A stretch of 64,000 nucleotides of DNA from Phymorhynchus buccinoides (lineage: Eukaryota; Mollusca; Gastropoda; Neogastropoda; Raphitomidae). Positions within the stretch are counted from its first letter, which is position 1. Every line of letters starts with the position of its first letter. Below, one piece after another: positions 1-12,990 of the stretch. Below the pieces are notes generated by a model. The model searched no databases and was not told the origin of the DNA. It saw only the letters and a program-made list of their open reading frames with translations. Location: positions 32,894-96,893 of the forward strand of contig CM065712.1 in NCBI GenBank assembly GCA_017654935.2, written 5' to 3'. A program made the position numbers and the translations under genes.

Positions 1-1990
1 CTAACGCCTAACCCCAGCATGCAAAAATGATGGATCCCATAGCGATTAAAGAGACATCTAGCCTACCCTAACCCTAACCCCAGCAAGGCAAAACGTTGGA
101 TCCCATCCATACATTACAAGGAGACATTCTAACCCTAACCCCTAACCCGATACAAGGCTAAAATGTTGGATCCATAGGACATTAAAAGGATACATCTAGC
201 CCTACACGCCTATACCCTATACCAGCAAGGCAAAACGTTGGATCCCATTCAGACATTAAAGGAGACATCTAGCCCTAACCCTACTCCAGCAAGGCAAACG
301 TTGGATCCCATCAGGACATTAAAGAGGAGACATCTAACCTAACCGCTACCCCAGCAAGGCAAACGTTTGGCTCCCATACAGACCTTAAGGAGCACTACCC
401 TAACCCTAACCCCCAGCAAGGCAAACGTTGGATCCCATACGAAATTAAAAGAGACCAGGATAACCCCTAACACCTAACCCCAGCAAGGGCAAACGTGGAT
501 CCCGATACAGACCATTAAAAGGAAAGACATCTACCCTAACCCTAAACCCAGCAAGGCAAAACGTGGATCCCATCAGACTTAAAGAGTATACATCTAAAAC
601 TAACCCTAAACCCCGCAGGCAAAACGTTGGTCCCATACAGACTAAAAGGAGACATCTAACCCTAACCGCTTAACCCAGCACGGCAAACTTGATTCCCATC
701 AGACATTAAAAGGAGACATCTAACCTAACCCTAACATCCAGCAGCAAAATGTTGTATCCCTACAGACATTAAAAGGGACATCTAACCCTAACCCTAACCC
801 CAGCAAGGCAAACGTTGGAATCCCATACAGACATTAAAAGGAGACTCTAGCTAAACCCTAACCCCAGCAAGGCAAATGTTGTATCCCATACAGACTTAAA
901 AGGAGACATCTAGCCCTCACCCTACGCCTAGACCCCAGCAATGCAAACGTTGGATCCCATACAGACATTAAAAGGAGACATCTAACCCTAACCCTAACCC
1001 TAACCCCAGAAAGGCAAAACGTTGGATCCCATACAGACATTAAAAGGAGACCTCTAGCCTAACCCTAACCCTAACCCCAGCAAGGCAAAACGTTGGATCC
1101 CATACCGACATTAAAGGATACATCTTAACCCTACCCTAAACTCCACAAGGCAAAACGTTGGATCCCATACAGACTTAAAAGGAGACATCTAGCCCTAACC
1201 CTAACCTAACCCTAACCACCAGCAGCAAAACGTTGGATCCATACCGACATTAAAAGGAGACATCTTCCCTAACCCTAAACCCTAAACCCCATCAAGGCAA
1301 AACGTTGGATCCCATACAGACATTAAAAGGAGACATCTAGCCCTAACCCTAAACCCTAACCCCGGCAAGGCAAACGTTGGATCCCATACAGACTTAAAAG
1401 GATACATCTAACCCTAACCCTAACCCCAGCAAGGCTAAAACGTTGATCCATACAGTCATCAAAAGGAGACTCTAAGCCCTAACCTAACGCCTAACTCCAG
1501 CAAGGCAAAACGTTGGATCCCATACAGACATTAAAGAGGAGACATCTACCCTAACCCTAAACTCCAGCAAGGCAAAACGTTGATCCCATAACAGACATTA
1601 AAGGATCACACTAGCCCTAAACCTAACCCTAACCCCAGCAAAGGCAAAACGTTGGATCCCACAGACATTTTAAAGAGACATCTTAACCCTAAACCTAACC
1701 CCAGCACGCAAAACGTTGGATCCCCATCAGACATAAAAGGAGACAATCTAACCCTAACCCAAACCCAGCAGCAAACGTTTTGGATCCCATACCGACCTTA
1801 AAAAGGAGACATCTAACCCTAAACCCTAACCCCAGCAAGGCAAACTTGGATCCATACAGGACCTTAAAAGGAGACATCTAACCTACCCTAACCCCATCAA
1901 GGTCAAAACGTTGGATCCCATACAGACATTAAAAGGAACATCTAACCCAACCCTAATCCAGCAAGGGCAAAAACGTTGGAGTTCCCCTAC
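1..1990. repeat. About 65-bp satellite carrying CCCTAA telomere motifs (noisy copy)
   Basis: About 30 tandem units each combine two to four CCCTAA motifs with a constant segment containing CAGCAAGGCAAAACG, TTGGATCCCATACAG and ATTAAAAGGAGACATCTAG. Units vary through single-base indels. The array lies just downstream, in transcript direction, of WDR37 exon 8, so it is intronic rather than chromosome-terminal in this layout. It corresponds to 16501-18690. Confidence 0.85.
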
Positions 1991-2032
1991 TAGCATTAAC
2001 AGAACACAAGCAAGAACAAGGGCAGTACTCAC

Positions 2033-2172
2033 TGTGTGTGTCCTGGAAAACATTGCTGTCAGCTCAGAGTCGCGGTGAATCCCAGAGTCGAAAAGTCATA
2101 TTCTTTGGATGCAGTCACCACTAGATGTTTGATTTGGGTAGATCGTACGTCCGCTTAGCTCCTTGTCATGGC
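2033..2172 (-). CDS. WDR37: WDR37 exon 8, left-contig version
   Basis: The minus strand encodes a WD-repeat segment with readable pieces TGHDQELS, HPTQHLVV, FRLWDF and SELTVNVFQGHT, the fourth WD repeat of WDR37. The acceptor ends in TATGCAG (about 2173-2179) and the donor GTGAGT is at 2027-2032. Single-base indels break the frame, matching the general error rate of this contig. It is probably the same locus as 18741-18880, and combining both noisy versions gives the best reading of this exon. Confidence 0.7.
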
Positions 2173-2310
2173 CTGCATACATAGAGATAAATTAGAGACA
2201 GGATAGATATGGAATAGAGATTAAGAATATAGAGATGGAAAGATGAGATGTTGAGTTGGGTGAGATCGTTGTCGCTTAGCTCCCTGGTCTTGACCTGTCA
2301 TACATAGGAC
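2173..2310 (-). repeat. Second copy of exon 8 acceptor end
   Basis: About 120 bp upstream of exon 8 in transcript direction, 2243-2306 repeats its 5' part (acceptor, ACAGGTCAAGACCAGG and the segment encoding HPTQH). It is a two-copy, acceptor-side duplication carrying only one splice site, and is mirrored in the right contig at about 18950-19015. Confidence 0.65.
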
Positions 2311-2525
2311 AAATGAGATAGAAAGATTAGAATAGAGACAGAATCGAGATAGAAGAGATGGACTAGAGATAGAATCTAGACAGAATAGAGTATAAAATCG
2401 CAGACAGAATAGAGATAGAATAATTAGAATATACGAGACCATAATAGAGATGAATAGATAGATAGAGGATAGAATAGAGATAGAATATAGAACAGGATAG
2501 ATAGAATAGAGATAGGAATAGAGTA
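2311..2525. repeat. AGATAGAATAGAG short-unit array
   Basis: Low-complexity purine-rich repeats of AGATAGAATAG and AGACAGAATAG type. Right-contig equivalent is 19016-19235. No coding content is visible. Confidence 0.75.
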
Positions 2526-5180
2526 GCAAATAGAGCAGCATGGGAGTTAAGGGAGTTGGAATGACAAAAAAAGCAGCATGGTATTGGCATGAGCAGCATG
2601 GGAGTTGGGGTTGGAATGAGCAGCATGGGATTGGGTAGTTGGAATGAGCAGCATGGGTTTGGGATTTGAATGAGCAGAAGGGAGTTGGATTGGATGAGCA
2701 GCAAGGGAGTTTGAAATGAGCACATGGGCATTGGGATTTGGAATGGCAGCATGGGAAGTTGGGAGTTGGAATGAGCATGCATGGGAGTTGGGATTTTGAA
2801 TGAGCAGCAGGGAGTTGGATGATCGCATGGCATTGGGATTTGGAATGACAGCATGGGAAGTTGGGAGTTTAAAGAATGAGTAAACAGCATGGGCGTTTTG
2901 GGAGTTTGGATGAGCAGCAGGATTGGGAGTTGGAATGACAGCATGGGCTTGGGATTTGGAATGAGGCAGCATGGGAGTTGGAATGAGCAGCATGGGATTG
3001 GAATGAGCAGCATGGGAGTTGGATGAGCAGGCAAGGTGCGTTAGGGAGTTGGAATGAGCAGCATGGCGTGGAGTTTGAATGAGGGCAGCACGGGAGTTGG
3101 AACGACAGCAATGGGAGTTGGAATGAGCAGCAATGGGAGTTGGGATTGGATGCGCAGCATGGGAGTTGGAATGATCAGCATGGGCGTTGGGATTTGGAAT
3201 GAGCAGCATGGAGTTGGAATGAGCAGCATGGGGCGTTGGGAGTTGAATGAGCAGCAAGGAGTTTGGGAAGAGAGCATGGGGCTTGGAATGAGGCAGCATG
3301 GGATTGGATTTTGAATGAGCAGCATGGGAGTTTTGTGAATGAGCAGCATGGGCGTTGGGAGTTGGAATTAAGCAGCAAGGGAGTTGAACTCAGCAGCATG
3401 GGAGTTTGGAATGAAGCAGCAAGGGAGTTGGAATGAGCGCAAGGGCGTTGGGAGTTGAATGAGCAGCATGTGCGTTGGGATTGGAATGAGACAGCAAGGG
3501 GCGTTGGAACGGCAGCATGGGAGTTGGAATGACGCATGGGAGTTGGGATTTGGAATGAGCAGCATGGGAGTTGGAATGAGCATCATGTGGGCGTTGTGGA
3601 TTTTGGAATAGCAGCATGGGAGTTGGAATGAGGCAGCATGGGCGTTGGGAGTTTGGGAATGGCAGCAAGGGAGTTGGAACGAGCAGCATGGGATTTGAAT
3701 GTCAGCATGGGCGTTGGGATTTGGAATGAGCAGCATGGGGAGTTGGAATGAGCACGCATGGGCGTTGGGAGTTGGAATGAGGCAGCATGGGAGTTGGGAT
3801 TTGTCTGAGGAAGCAGCATGGTATTTGGATTTGAATGATCAGCATGGGAGTTTGGGATTGGAATGAGCAGCATGGAGTTGGGAGTTGGAATGAGCAGCAT
3901 GGATTTGGGATTTTGGAATGAGCAGCATGGGAGTTGGGAGTTGGAATGGCAGCATGAAGTTGGGAGTTGGAATGAGCACATGGAGTTTGGGTTGGAATGA
4001 GCTAGTCATGGGAAGTTGGGAGTTGAATAGCAGCATGGGCCGTTGGGAGTTGGAATGAGCAGCATGGAATTGGGATTTGAATGAGCAGCATGGGATTTGG
4101 ATTGGAATGAGCAGCATGGGAGTTTGGGAGTTGGAATGAGCAGCATGGAAGTTGGAGTTGGAATGACAGCAGGAGTTGGGAGTGGATATGAGCAGCATGG
4201 GCGTTGGGGATTTGGAATGAGGCCGCATGGGCGTTGGAATGAGCAGCATGGGGAGTTGGGAGTTGGACTGAGCAGCATGGGAGTTGGAGTTGGAATGAGC
4301 GCAACGGGAGTTGGGAGTTTGGAATGAGTCAGCTGTGCGTGGGAGTTGGAATGAGCACATGGGCGTTGGAATGAGCAGCATGGGAGTGGAATGGCAGCAT
4401 GGGAGTTGGAGTTGAATGAGCAGCATGGGCGCGTTGATGAGCATCATGGGGTTGGAATGAGCAGCATGGGAGTTGGAATGAGCAGCATGGGCGTTGGGAT
4501 TGGAATGCGCACATGGGAGTTGCACATGAGCAGCATGGGAGTTGGGAAGTTGGAATGAGCAGCTGGAGTTTGGAATGAGTCAGCGATGGGAAGTTGGAAT
4601 GATGCAGCATGGGAGTTGGAGTTGGAAGGAGCGCATGGGAGTTGGGAGTTGGAATGGAGCATCATGGGCGTTGGGGGAGTTGGAATGAAGCAGACATGGG
4701 AGTTGGAAGAGCAGCATGGGAGTTGGAATAAGCAGCAAAGGGATTTGTGAGATTGGAATTAGCATCATGGGAGTTTGGGATTTGAATGAGCAGCATGGGA
4801 AGTTGGGAGTTGGAATTAGCAGCATGGATTGGAGTTGAAATGATCAGAATGGTAGTTGGATTTGGAATGAGCGCTGGGATTGCGAGTTGAATGAGCAGCA
4901 TAGGGATTTGGAATGAGCAGCAAGGGATTGGGAGTGGATGAGCAGCATGGGAGTTGGGATTTGGAATGAGCAGCATGGGAGTTTGGATTTTGGATGAGCG
5001 CATGGGGTTGAATGAGCGCAGGGATTTGAGTTTGGATGAGGCAGCATGGGAGTTGGGAGTTGGAATGAGCAGCATGGGAGTTGGGCAGTTGAATGAGCAG
5101 CCTGGGTAGTTGGAATGAGCCGCCTTGGAAGTTTGGGATTGGATGGCAGCATTGGAGTTGAATGAGCAGTATGGGAGCAA
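2526..5180. repeat. 21/28-bp GAGCAGCATGGGAGTTGGAAT array (noisy copy)
   Basis: A long array alternates a 21-bp unit (GAGCAGCATGGGAGTTGGAA plus T) with a longer form made by an extra GGGAGTT or GGGATTT heptamer. Open frames here are periodicity artefacts. Right-contig equivalent is 19236-22313. Confidence 0.85.
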
Positions 5181-5288
5181 TGCCAAGTGTCGGCCCAAAG
5201 GGTGTCTATGGTCACTTCCCGCCTGCCATTTCCCCCGTTCACTTGCCCCCTGGTACTATTTGCCCCCCGGACCCTTGCCCCCTCTCTC

Positions 5289-5334
<46 letters not shown>

Positions 5335-5870
5335 TGTGAGTGTGAGTGTGTGGTGTGTGGTGTGTACTAGTCTCTTTCTACTGTCATTCTGTCCGTCTGT
5401 CTGTCTCTCCTCACTAAGAAAACTCAATGAACATTCGAGTTTCTTACTTGCCCCCGAGTGTGTGTGTGTGTGTGCACACACAAGCTGCACGCACACACAC
5501 ATACATCAACCCACACATATGTAACGCAGTGCGCTCACAACATACATTCACATGCACGCAACCCCGCACGCGCACCAATCACACACAACACACCACATAC
5601 TCGGGGGCAAGTAAGTGCAAAGAGAGAGAGAGAGAGAGAGAGAAAAGAGAGGAGGAGAGACAGAGACAGAGACAGAGAGAGACAGAAGACAGACAGACGT
5701 GCGCTCACAGACTACATGTGTCGTGCCTAACTGCAGAAATTGGCTAGCTCACTGTAAGATTAAGGCAGCCACTTTGCCCTAGTTTGTGACTAGGTACTCA
5801 GACCTGCCTACATGGAAACTAACTTTTCAGATGTGCCTATCTACAGACTAGGCAGCCTAATTGGTGAATA
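5181..5870. other. Intronic stretch with TG, CA and GA microsatellites; no gene seen
   Basis: Contains (TG)n at about 5291-5335, CA-rich DNA and a GA tract at about 5622-5645, with several ACTTGCCCCC or TTGCCCCC motifs. Apart from the foldback at 5443-5615, nothing recognisable was found. Confidence 0.6.
5443..5615. mobile_element. Small foldback element with 17-bp inverted ends
   Basis: CTTACTTGCCCCCGAGT at 5443-5459 is an exact inverted repeat of 5599-5615. The 173-bp interior is CA/TG microsatellite. Structure and size fit a MITE-like foldback, but no clear target duplication was seen. The right-contig equivalent, 22619-22839, has slightly diverged ends. Confidence 0.5.
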
Positions 5871-6215
5871 GGCAGCCTAGTGTGTTGACTAGGCAGCACT
5901 AGTGTGTTGACTAGGCACAGTGCGTAGTCTACAGGACTAGCAGCCTAAATATGGTGAATAGGCAGCCTATTGGTGTTGACTATGCAGCCTATTGGTGTTG
6001 ACTCGGCAGCCCGAGGTGTGTTGACTTAGGCAGCCTAGTGTGTTGACTAGGCAGCCTAGTGTGTTTACTAGGCATCCTAGTGTGTTGACTAGGCAGCCTA
6101 GTGTGTTTTGCTAGCACCTTAGTGTGTTGAACTAGGCCACCTAGTGTGTGACTAGCAGCCCTAATTGGTGAATATGCAATCCTAGTGTGTTGACTTGGCA
6201 CAGTGCGTAGTCTAC
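5870..6215. repeat. 21-bp CCTAGTGTGTTGACTAGGCAG array (noisy copy)
   Basis: Tandem units in which GCCTAG and CTAGGC flank an 8-base loop, so each unit can form a mini-hairpin. The cleaner copy is 23095-23460. Confidence 0.8.
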
Positions 6216-6319
6216 AATTAGCGTGCTTGTTCTACATTCTCCCTACATAACTGCTCTATATTTTAACACCAAGAATTGCAACAGTAATGTCATGAAAAAG
6301 AGTTTATTGACTTTTTTTT

Positions 6320-6960
6320 TACTCCATTGTCTGTATCTGCTGGAAATAATAACCATCATCCCATGTACATTCACTAGACTATGAGAAATGAATCTCCTGT
6401 ATCCGAGTCATGCTGAACAGTGCTTCTAACCCATTTGTACTTCACTAAACTAGGAGAAATGGAATCTCCTTTCACGAGTCATCTGAACAGTGCTTCTATC
6501 CCATGGTACATTCACTAAGAAACTATGAGAAAATGGAATCTCCTGTATCCGAGTCATGCTGAACATGCTTCTATCCCATTGTACATTCACGTAGAACTAC
6601 GGAAATGGCATCCTCCTGCATCCGCGTCATGCTGGAATCATTGTCTTCTATCCCATGGTCATTCACTGATCAGAACTATGAGAAATGGAATCTCCTGTAT
6701 CACAGTCTGCTGAACAGTCTTCTATCCCATGGTACATTCCACTAGAACTAACGAGAAATGGAATCTCCTGTATCCGAGTCATGCTGAACAGTGCTCCTAT
6801 CTCATGGTACTTCATTAGAACTACTGAGAACTGGAATCTCCTGTATCCAGTCATGCTGAACATGCTCCTATCTCCCTGGTACTTCATTAGAAACTACGAG
6901 AAAATGGAACTCCTGTTCACGAGTCATGCTGAACAGTGCTCCTATCCCATGGCATAGAGG
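6320..6960. repeat. 74-bp array resembling a diverged exon 7 end (noisy copy)
   Basis: Noisy version of the 74-bp array at 23625-24225. Its minus strand contains a WD-like piece related to WDR37 exon 7. Confidence 0.75.
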
Positions 6961-7571
6961 TCAAAGTTTCCCTCATTTGTTCCAATTCTTTCCGCCTTAC
7001 CTGTAATATATTCAGATGTCTCATGTCTCAGCGTCGCATAGAAGGGCACTTCTATCCCCATGGCATGTCTTTGTCCAATTATTCCCCCTTACGCTTGTAA
7101 ATATATTCAGATGTCTCCTGTCTCCAGTGTCGCATAGAATGGCACTTCTATCCCATGGCATAGTCATTTGTCCAATTATTCCCCCTTACCTGTTAATATA
7201 TTCCAAGATGTCTCCTGTCTCAGCGTCGCATAGAATGGCATCTTCTATCCCATGGCATAGTCATTTGTCCAATTATTCCCCCTTCCTGTTAATCTATCAA
7301 GATGTCTCCTGTCTCAGCGTCGCATAGATGGCACTTTCTATACCCATTGCCATAGTCATTTGTCCAATTATTACCCTTACCTGTTAATATATTCAAGAAT
7401 GTCTCCTGTCTCAGCGTCGCATAAATGGCACTTCTATCCCATGGCATAGTCCATTGTCCAATTATTCCCCTTACCTGTTAATATATCAAAGATGTCCCCC
7501 TCCTGTCTCAGCGTCGCAATAGATGGCACTTCTATCCCCTGCATAGTCCATTTGTCCAATATTCCCCTCAC
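6961..7571 (-). repeat. 95-bp array of exon 7 donor end (noisy copy)
   Basis: Six partial copies of the 3' end of WDR37 exon 7 with its GTAAGG donor, plus the authentic end. This is the same number as in the clean version at 24226-24836. Confidence 0.8.
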
Positions 7572-7751
7572 CTGTTATATATTCAGATGTCTACTGTCTC
7601 ACGTCGTTAGAATGTGGCACTTTCTATCCCACGATGCCGTGATTACCTTTGACCCCCCCAGACCACCCAATCAGCCGCCACACAACATCCGTGGTGAGAG
7701 GTCACTCTAATAGCGATGCGAACCACACGTTTGATTTCGCTTTTTTCCCAC
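7572..7751 (-). CDS. WDR37: WDR37 exon 7, left-contig version
   Basis: Indel-bearing version of the exon at 24837-25013. The central part (AADWV, GG, TASWDR equivalents) is still recognisable on the minus strand, but the frame is broken several times. It should be counted as the same exon. Confidence 0.65.
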
Positions 7752-8150
7752 CTGCATAACACATCAACAATATCAACATACAATGTGTGAGAGGTCTCGG
7801 CGTCGAACCACATTTGATTCGCTGTTTTCACCTGTAATAACACATCAACAATATAATTATAACCATACAATGTGTGAGAGGTCACTCTAATAGCGGCGTG
7901 CAAACCACTTTTGATTCGCTGTTTTTCACCTGTAATAACACAATCAACAAATCTAACATACAATGTGTGAGAGGTCAACTCTAATAGCGGCGTGCAAACC
8001 ACGTTGCGATTCTTGTTTTCACCTGTCATAAACACATCACAATTAACAATACATGTGTGAGAGGTCCAACTCTGAATGCGGCGTGCAAACCACTTTTGAT
8101 TCGCTGTTTTCCACCTGTAATAACACATCAACAAAATTAACAATACATTA
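7752..8150 (-). repeat. 93-bp array of exon 7 acceptor end (noisy copy)
   Basis: Copies of the exon 7 acceptor (TTACAG then GTGAAAACAGCGAATC on the minus strand) with the first about 50 exon bases. Clean version at 25014-25412. Confidence 0.8.
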
Positions 8151-9480
8151 TAATAATAACGTACATTTATATAGCGCTTTAACCCGATGAGCCCAAAGCG
8201 CTTTACCAATCAATTATTCATCAACAATAACAAAACCAACATTCACAAAGTGACACCAACCCCACAGTTGCATATCAAAGTAATCTCTCCTCTCTTCTCT
8301 AAACACAACGCCACGAACACACCGCACACGCTCACGCACACGACACACACACACGCACACACAGGCACACACAACACACACAACACACCACACACACGAC
8401 ACACACACACATAAACACACAATTATTGACGCACAACTCGTTCATACCCCATTCGTAATTCCACGAGCACTGAGCCGCATGACTGACCACATCACACCAA
8501 ACACGCAAGACACAAACACCCTCACCGACACAACGTACGGCACGCAGACAGACACACAGACCGCACCACACACAAACACATGCGTGCACACACAACCCAC
8601 AAAACCAAAATACACACAAGCACACATTCATGCTCCCACACACACACGACACACAACACACACACTCACACACACACACTACACACACACACACACACAC
8701 ACACCCGCACACAACACGCCCACAACACAGCACAACCTGCTTGAATCATCTCCCATCACGTGCACACAACGTAGACAACTGATCAAATTTTAGGGCGCAG
8801 CAGGAAAAAAGATGGGTTTTAAGAGAGTTTTGATGAGAGACTGAGTGTTGGAGTGTCCCGGTGAGGAGAAGGCAGCGATTCCACAAGAGGAAAATGGTGC
8901 TTGACCTAAGAAAAAGAACGTTGGCCAGCAGATTTGGAGACGGATGAGGATGGAAAGGAGTACGAGAATCAGAGACGAACGTAGTTGGCGAGCTGGGACA
9001 TAGAGATGAGAGATCAGAGAGCTACTGGGGAGCTTGATCATTCAGCTGACATTAAGGCAAGGAGAGAATTATTGTAAAGTCAATACGTGATTGAACTTGG
9101 GCCATGTAGGGAAGAAGACCGGAGTTATGTGATCGTACCTAGGGACGAGAAATGAGACGACCAGCCATTATTCTGGACCCGTTGGAGCTTAGAGATGATA
9201 ATTGAGGACAGCCAGCCAAGAATGGAGTTACGGTAGTCCAGGCGAGACAGGACAAAAGCAACATACTAAAGTCTTGCAGGGCATCCTGAGAGAGGAACGC
9301 GGATGGACTAATTCTTCGAAGTTCTAGATAGCAGCCTTGCAAACTTGGGAAACATGCTGTAATTGAAAGAAAGGGGTTTGGTCCCAAAGTACCCTAGATT
9401 GCGGACGTGGATGCCGATAGCTTGATCTCATTGCCATCAATGTCGACAGAACCTGGATAAGAACCTGAGTTTTAATTGTG
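8151..9480 (-). mobile_element. LINE 3' end inserted in the 93-bp array (noisy copy)
   Basis: Frame-broken version of the LINE at 25413-26765. Pieces such as CYLELRRIS and SLKTHLF equivalents are readable on the minus strand, followed by CA/TG-rich 3' UTR and an ATT-rich tail at about 8150. Confidence 0.75.
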
Positions 9481-9710
9481 TGGGAGGTCAACTCTAATCG
9501 CGACGTGCAACCCACTTTCGATTCTTTTTTTTCACCTGTAATAACATCAGCAAATATAACAATACACTGTGTGAGAGGTCAACTCTAAAGAATAGCGGCG
9601 TCAAACCACGTTCGCATTCGTTGTTTTCACTGATAGATAACACATCACAATATACATACAATGTGTGAGAGTCAACTCTATAGCGGCGTGCAAACCACCT
9701 TGCTAAAGGT
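9481..9710 (-). repeat. 93-bp exon 7 acceptor array, continued (noisy copy)
   Basis: The same 93-bp unit resumes beyond the LINE, showing that the LINE interrupts the array. Clean version at 26766-26990. Confidence 0.75.
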
Positions 9711-11060
9711 GACTGCGCTCCTACCAAAATCTCAATCCCCACAACACAAAGCATGTGGTCCAAGTGTCCATGTGGTCTGACTGTCATTTGTGGTCCAGAT
9801 GGTAGTACGCCCACGCGGTTCTGAAGGAATTAGCCGTGGGAACTGGCGCCTGCACTGACTGTCCATTTTGTGGTCCCAGATGGATTATGCCACGCGTATT
9901 CTGAAGGATTAGCAGTGAATAACTGGCGGCCTGCACTGACTGTCATTTGTGGTCCAGATGGCATCATCCCACGCGTTCTGAGCTTAGCAGTGGAACTGGC
10001 GCCTGCACTGACTGTCATTTGTGGTCCAGATGGTATTACGCCACGCGTTCTGAGAGGAATTAGCAGTGAACTGGCGCCTCACTGACTGTCATTTGTGTCC
10101 AGATGGGCATTATGCGACGCGTTCTGAAGGAATTAGCAGTGGAACTGGCGCTGCACTACTGTCATTTGTGGTCCAGATGGCATATGCCACGCGTTCTCAA
10201 GGAATTAGCAGTGGAACTGGCGTCCTGCACTGACTGTCATTTTTCAGTCATCTCTGCCTCAGGCTCTGTGCCAGCTGATTGGAGAGTCTCATTTGTCACA
10301 CACAATTTTCAAGAAAGGGGAACAGTACGACCCGGCAAATTATCGACCAGTTCTCCCTCACCACGTCGTTTGTGCAAGCTCCTAGAGCATAAATCGTCGT
10401 CGGAGCTAGTTTTGAGGCACCTTGAAAAAGCACCCTCCTGACACCAGCATGGATTCAGAGAAGGGCGGTCCTGCGACCCAACTCTTGAGTTCATCGTGGA
10501 ACTGCAGCCGAATTCGGAAGAGTCAGCAAGCAGACGGATGTCCTTTATCATTGACTTCTCAAAGCGTTCGATAAGGTGAACACAGCTTGCTGCTTCCAAA
10601 CTCCCCGCTACGGTTCAGGAACTCCACCCCTGCATGGATCGCCAGCTTTCTCAGGATCGCTGCCATAGCTGTGCTTGGTTGAGGGTACATGTCTCTTTTG
10701 TGAATGTACATCAGGAGTTCCCAGGTCAGTTGCTGAGGACCATGTTTGTTCCTAGCATATAGATACTTCAACGACCTCCGTACAATTTGACTGCAACCAA
10801 GAGGCTGTTTGCTTGACGACACGGTGGCATACAGGAGTGGTCTCCTCCATTCAATATCAGGACCAGCCTGCCAGAAGACCTCCATCAACCAGAGGCTGTT
10901 TGCCTGACGACAAGGCGGGCATAGCAGGATGGTCTCCTCCGATTCAAGATCAGGATCATCTGCCAGACACCTCCATCCCGCCTCTACATTTGGGAGAAGA
11001 GCTGGAACATGGAGTTTCATCCTGCCAGTGCCCAAACCCTGTGGTCCACATATGACTAAT
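9711..11060 (+). mobile_element. LINE reverse transcriptase remnant with 75-bp expansion (noisy copy)
   Basis: Noisy version of 26991-28335: repeated GPDGI-LKELAVELAP units, then ADWR, FADDT-region and FHPAKCQ equivalents, with many frameshifts. Confidence 0.75.
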
Positions 11061-11750
11061 ACCAACAATCTGAATACTAATGAGGATGCTGCTGCTGCTG
11101 ATGATGATTATGAAGATACAATGAAGATGATGATGACGTGATGATAACACGATGATGACAATACTGCTGCTGCTGATAATGATGATGATGGTAATAATGA
11201 TGATGATGATGATGGTGCATGATGATGATGATGATTTGATGTTGGTATGATGCTGTTGTGATGATGATGATGACAATGCTACTTGCTGATGCTGATGCTG
11301 ATGGTTATGGATGATGATAATATGACGAGGATGACGATGATGGTTGGTGATGATGATAATGATAGTGGATAATGCTGTAATAATGACAATGACCATGAAG
11401 ATGATGACAGCATGCTGCTGTGCTGCTGCTGCTATTGCCGATGATGATGATGATTAATAATGATGATAATGAATGATGATAATGATTATAATGAGATTAT
11501 GATGATGATGCTGATGACGATAATCATGATATGATGATGACTGACGATTAATATTAATGTGAAACGATGACATGCTGATATAATGCTGATATATTGATGA
11601 TGATGATGATGTAATGAGGACGATGATGATGGTGATAATGATGATGATGGTGAATGACAATGAGGATATGATGATGAATGATAAATATGATTATGAATGA
11701 TGACGATAATGATGATGACGATGCGGATAATGATGGTATGATGATAATTT
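11061..11750. repeat. (GAT)n-rich array (noisy copy)
   Basis: GATGATGAT with interspersed AAT, GCT and GAC triplets. Long open frames of Asp, Met or Ile are composition artefacts. Clean version at 28340-29050. Confidence 0.85.
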
Positions 11751-11761
11751 TCTCCACTCAC

Positions 11762-11845
11762 CATCAGTGCCCTCCTCTTTCTGCAGAGCATCAACATCAA
11801 TCCTCCAACAAAGAAAAAAAAAAACAAAGATGAGTGAAGAAAAAC
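11762..11845 (-). CDS. WDR37: WDR37 alternative exon 6b, left-contig version
   Basis: The donor end matches the right version (GAGGAGGGCACTGATG then GTGAGTG on the minus strand). Within the exon the left version differs by an A-rich insertion of about 20 bases near 11807-11828, which the right version lacks. The difference is larger than the usual one-base errors and could be haplotypic or an assembly error. The 5' boundary is uncertain. Confidence 0.5.
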
Positions 11846-12049
11846 TAAAAGAGGGAATCCTCAAATCATAGTGTGACATCATCAGTATTTAATCAAATCA
11901 TATTTCTGGAAAATCCCAAATCAGCAATATGTGACATCAGTATGTTAATCAAATCATATTTACTAAAAATCCCAAATCCAATCAATTTTTCATCAAATCA
12001 GTTTTTAATCGAGATCAATATTTTTTTTTTCACCTTCTCTCTCTTAGTT

Positions 12050-12990
12050 TAGTGTGGCTTAATAAGTTGCTTTAATATGCCAACACTCCTACCTATTCCC
12101 AGTAAAGCGAAACAATGGCGCACCGCTGAAGCTGATACTGCGCCTTCAAATGTATCTGTGCATGGCGTCAGCAGAAGGAAACATACAACACTACCATTCC
12201 AACTAATACGAACAATGACAGCATCCAGCTGGAAGCTTATACTGGAGCATTCCACAATGTATCCAGTGCATGGCGGTCAGCAAGGAAGTAGAACCTACAA
12301 CCCATCCCATTCCAACTAATCAGAACATGCGAAGCACCCAGCTGATACTTTTTGCGCCTTCACAATGTTCTGTGCATGGCGGTCAGCAAGGAAGGAGAAC
12401 ATACAACACATAACCATTCCAACTATCAGAAAAATGAGACAAGCATCCAGCTGGAAGCTTATACGGCGCCTTCCACAATTATCTGTGCATGCGGTCGGTC
12501 AAGGGAATGAGAACTACAAACACATACCATTCCACTAATACAGAACAAATGGCAGCAACCAGACCGCTGGAATCTGATACTGCGCCTCCACAATGTATCT
12601 GTGCATAGGCGTTCGGCAAGGAAGGAGAACATCCAACACATACCATTTCCACTCATACATAACAATGACAGCATCCAGCTGGAAAGCTGATACTGCGCCT
12701 TCCACAATGTAATCTGTGGCATGGCGTCAGCAAGGAAGGAGAACATACACACATACATTCAGTTTCCAACTAATACAGAACAATGACAGCATCCACTGAA
12801 GCTTATACTGCGCTTCCCAATGTAGCTGTGCATGGCTGTCAGCAGAGGAGGAGACCAACATACAACACATACCATTCCAACTAATACAGACAAATGACAA
12901 GCAACCAGCTGGAAGCTTATCTGCGCTTCCACAATGTATCTGTGCATGTGCGGGCGGCAAGGAAACATACAACACATTACTTAGAATTTA
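12050..12990. repeat. 113-bp intronic array (noisy copy)
   Basis: Eight units containing CTGTGCATGGCGGTCAGCAA and GGAGAACATACAACACATAC, the same number as in 29336-30270. No coding content recognised. Confidence 0.8.

Noticed and set aside
5125..5747. Cys-Val and Thr-His repeat frames across TG/CA tracts (also at 8332-8733, 22546-22948, 25473-26069)
   Set aside because: Dinucleotide repeats give alternating two-residue frames; no protein is supported.
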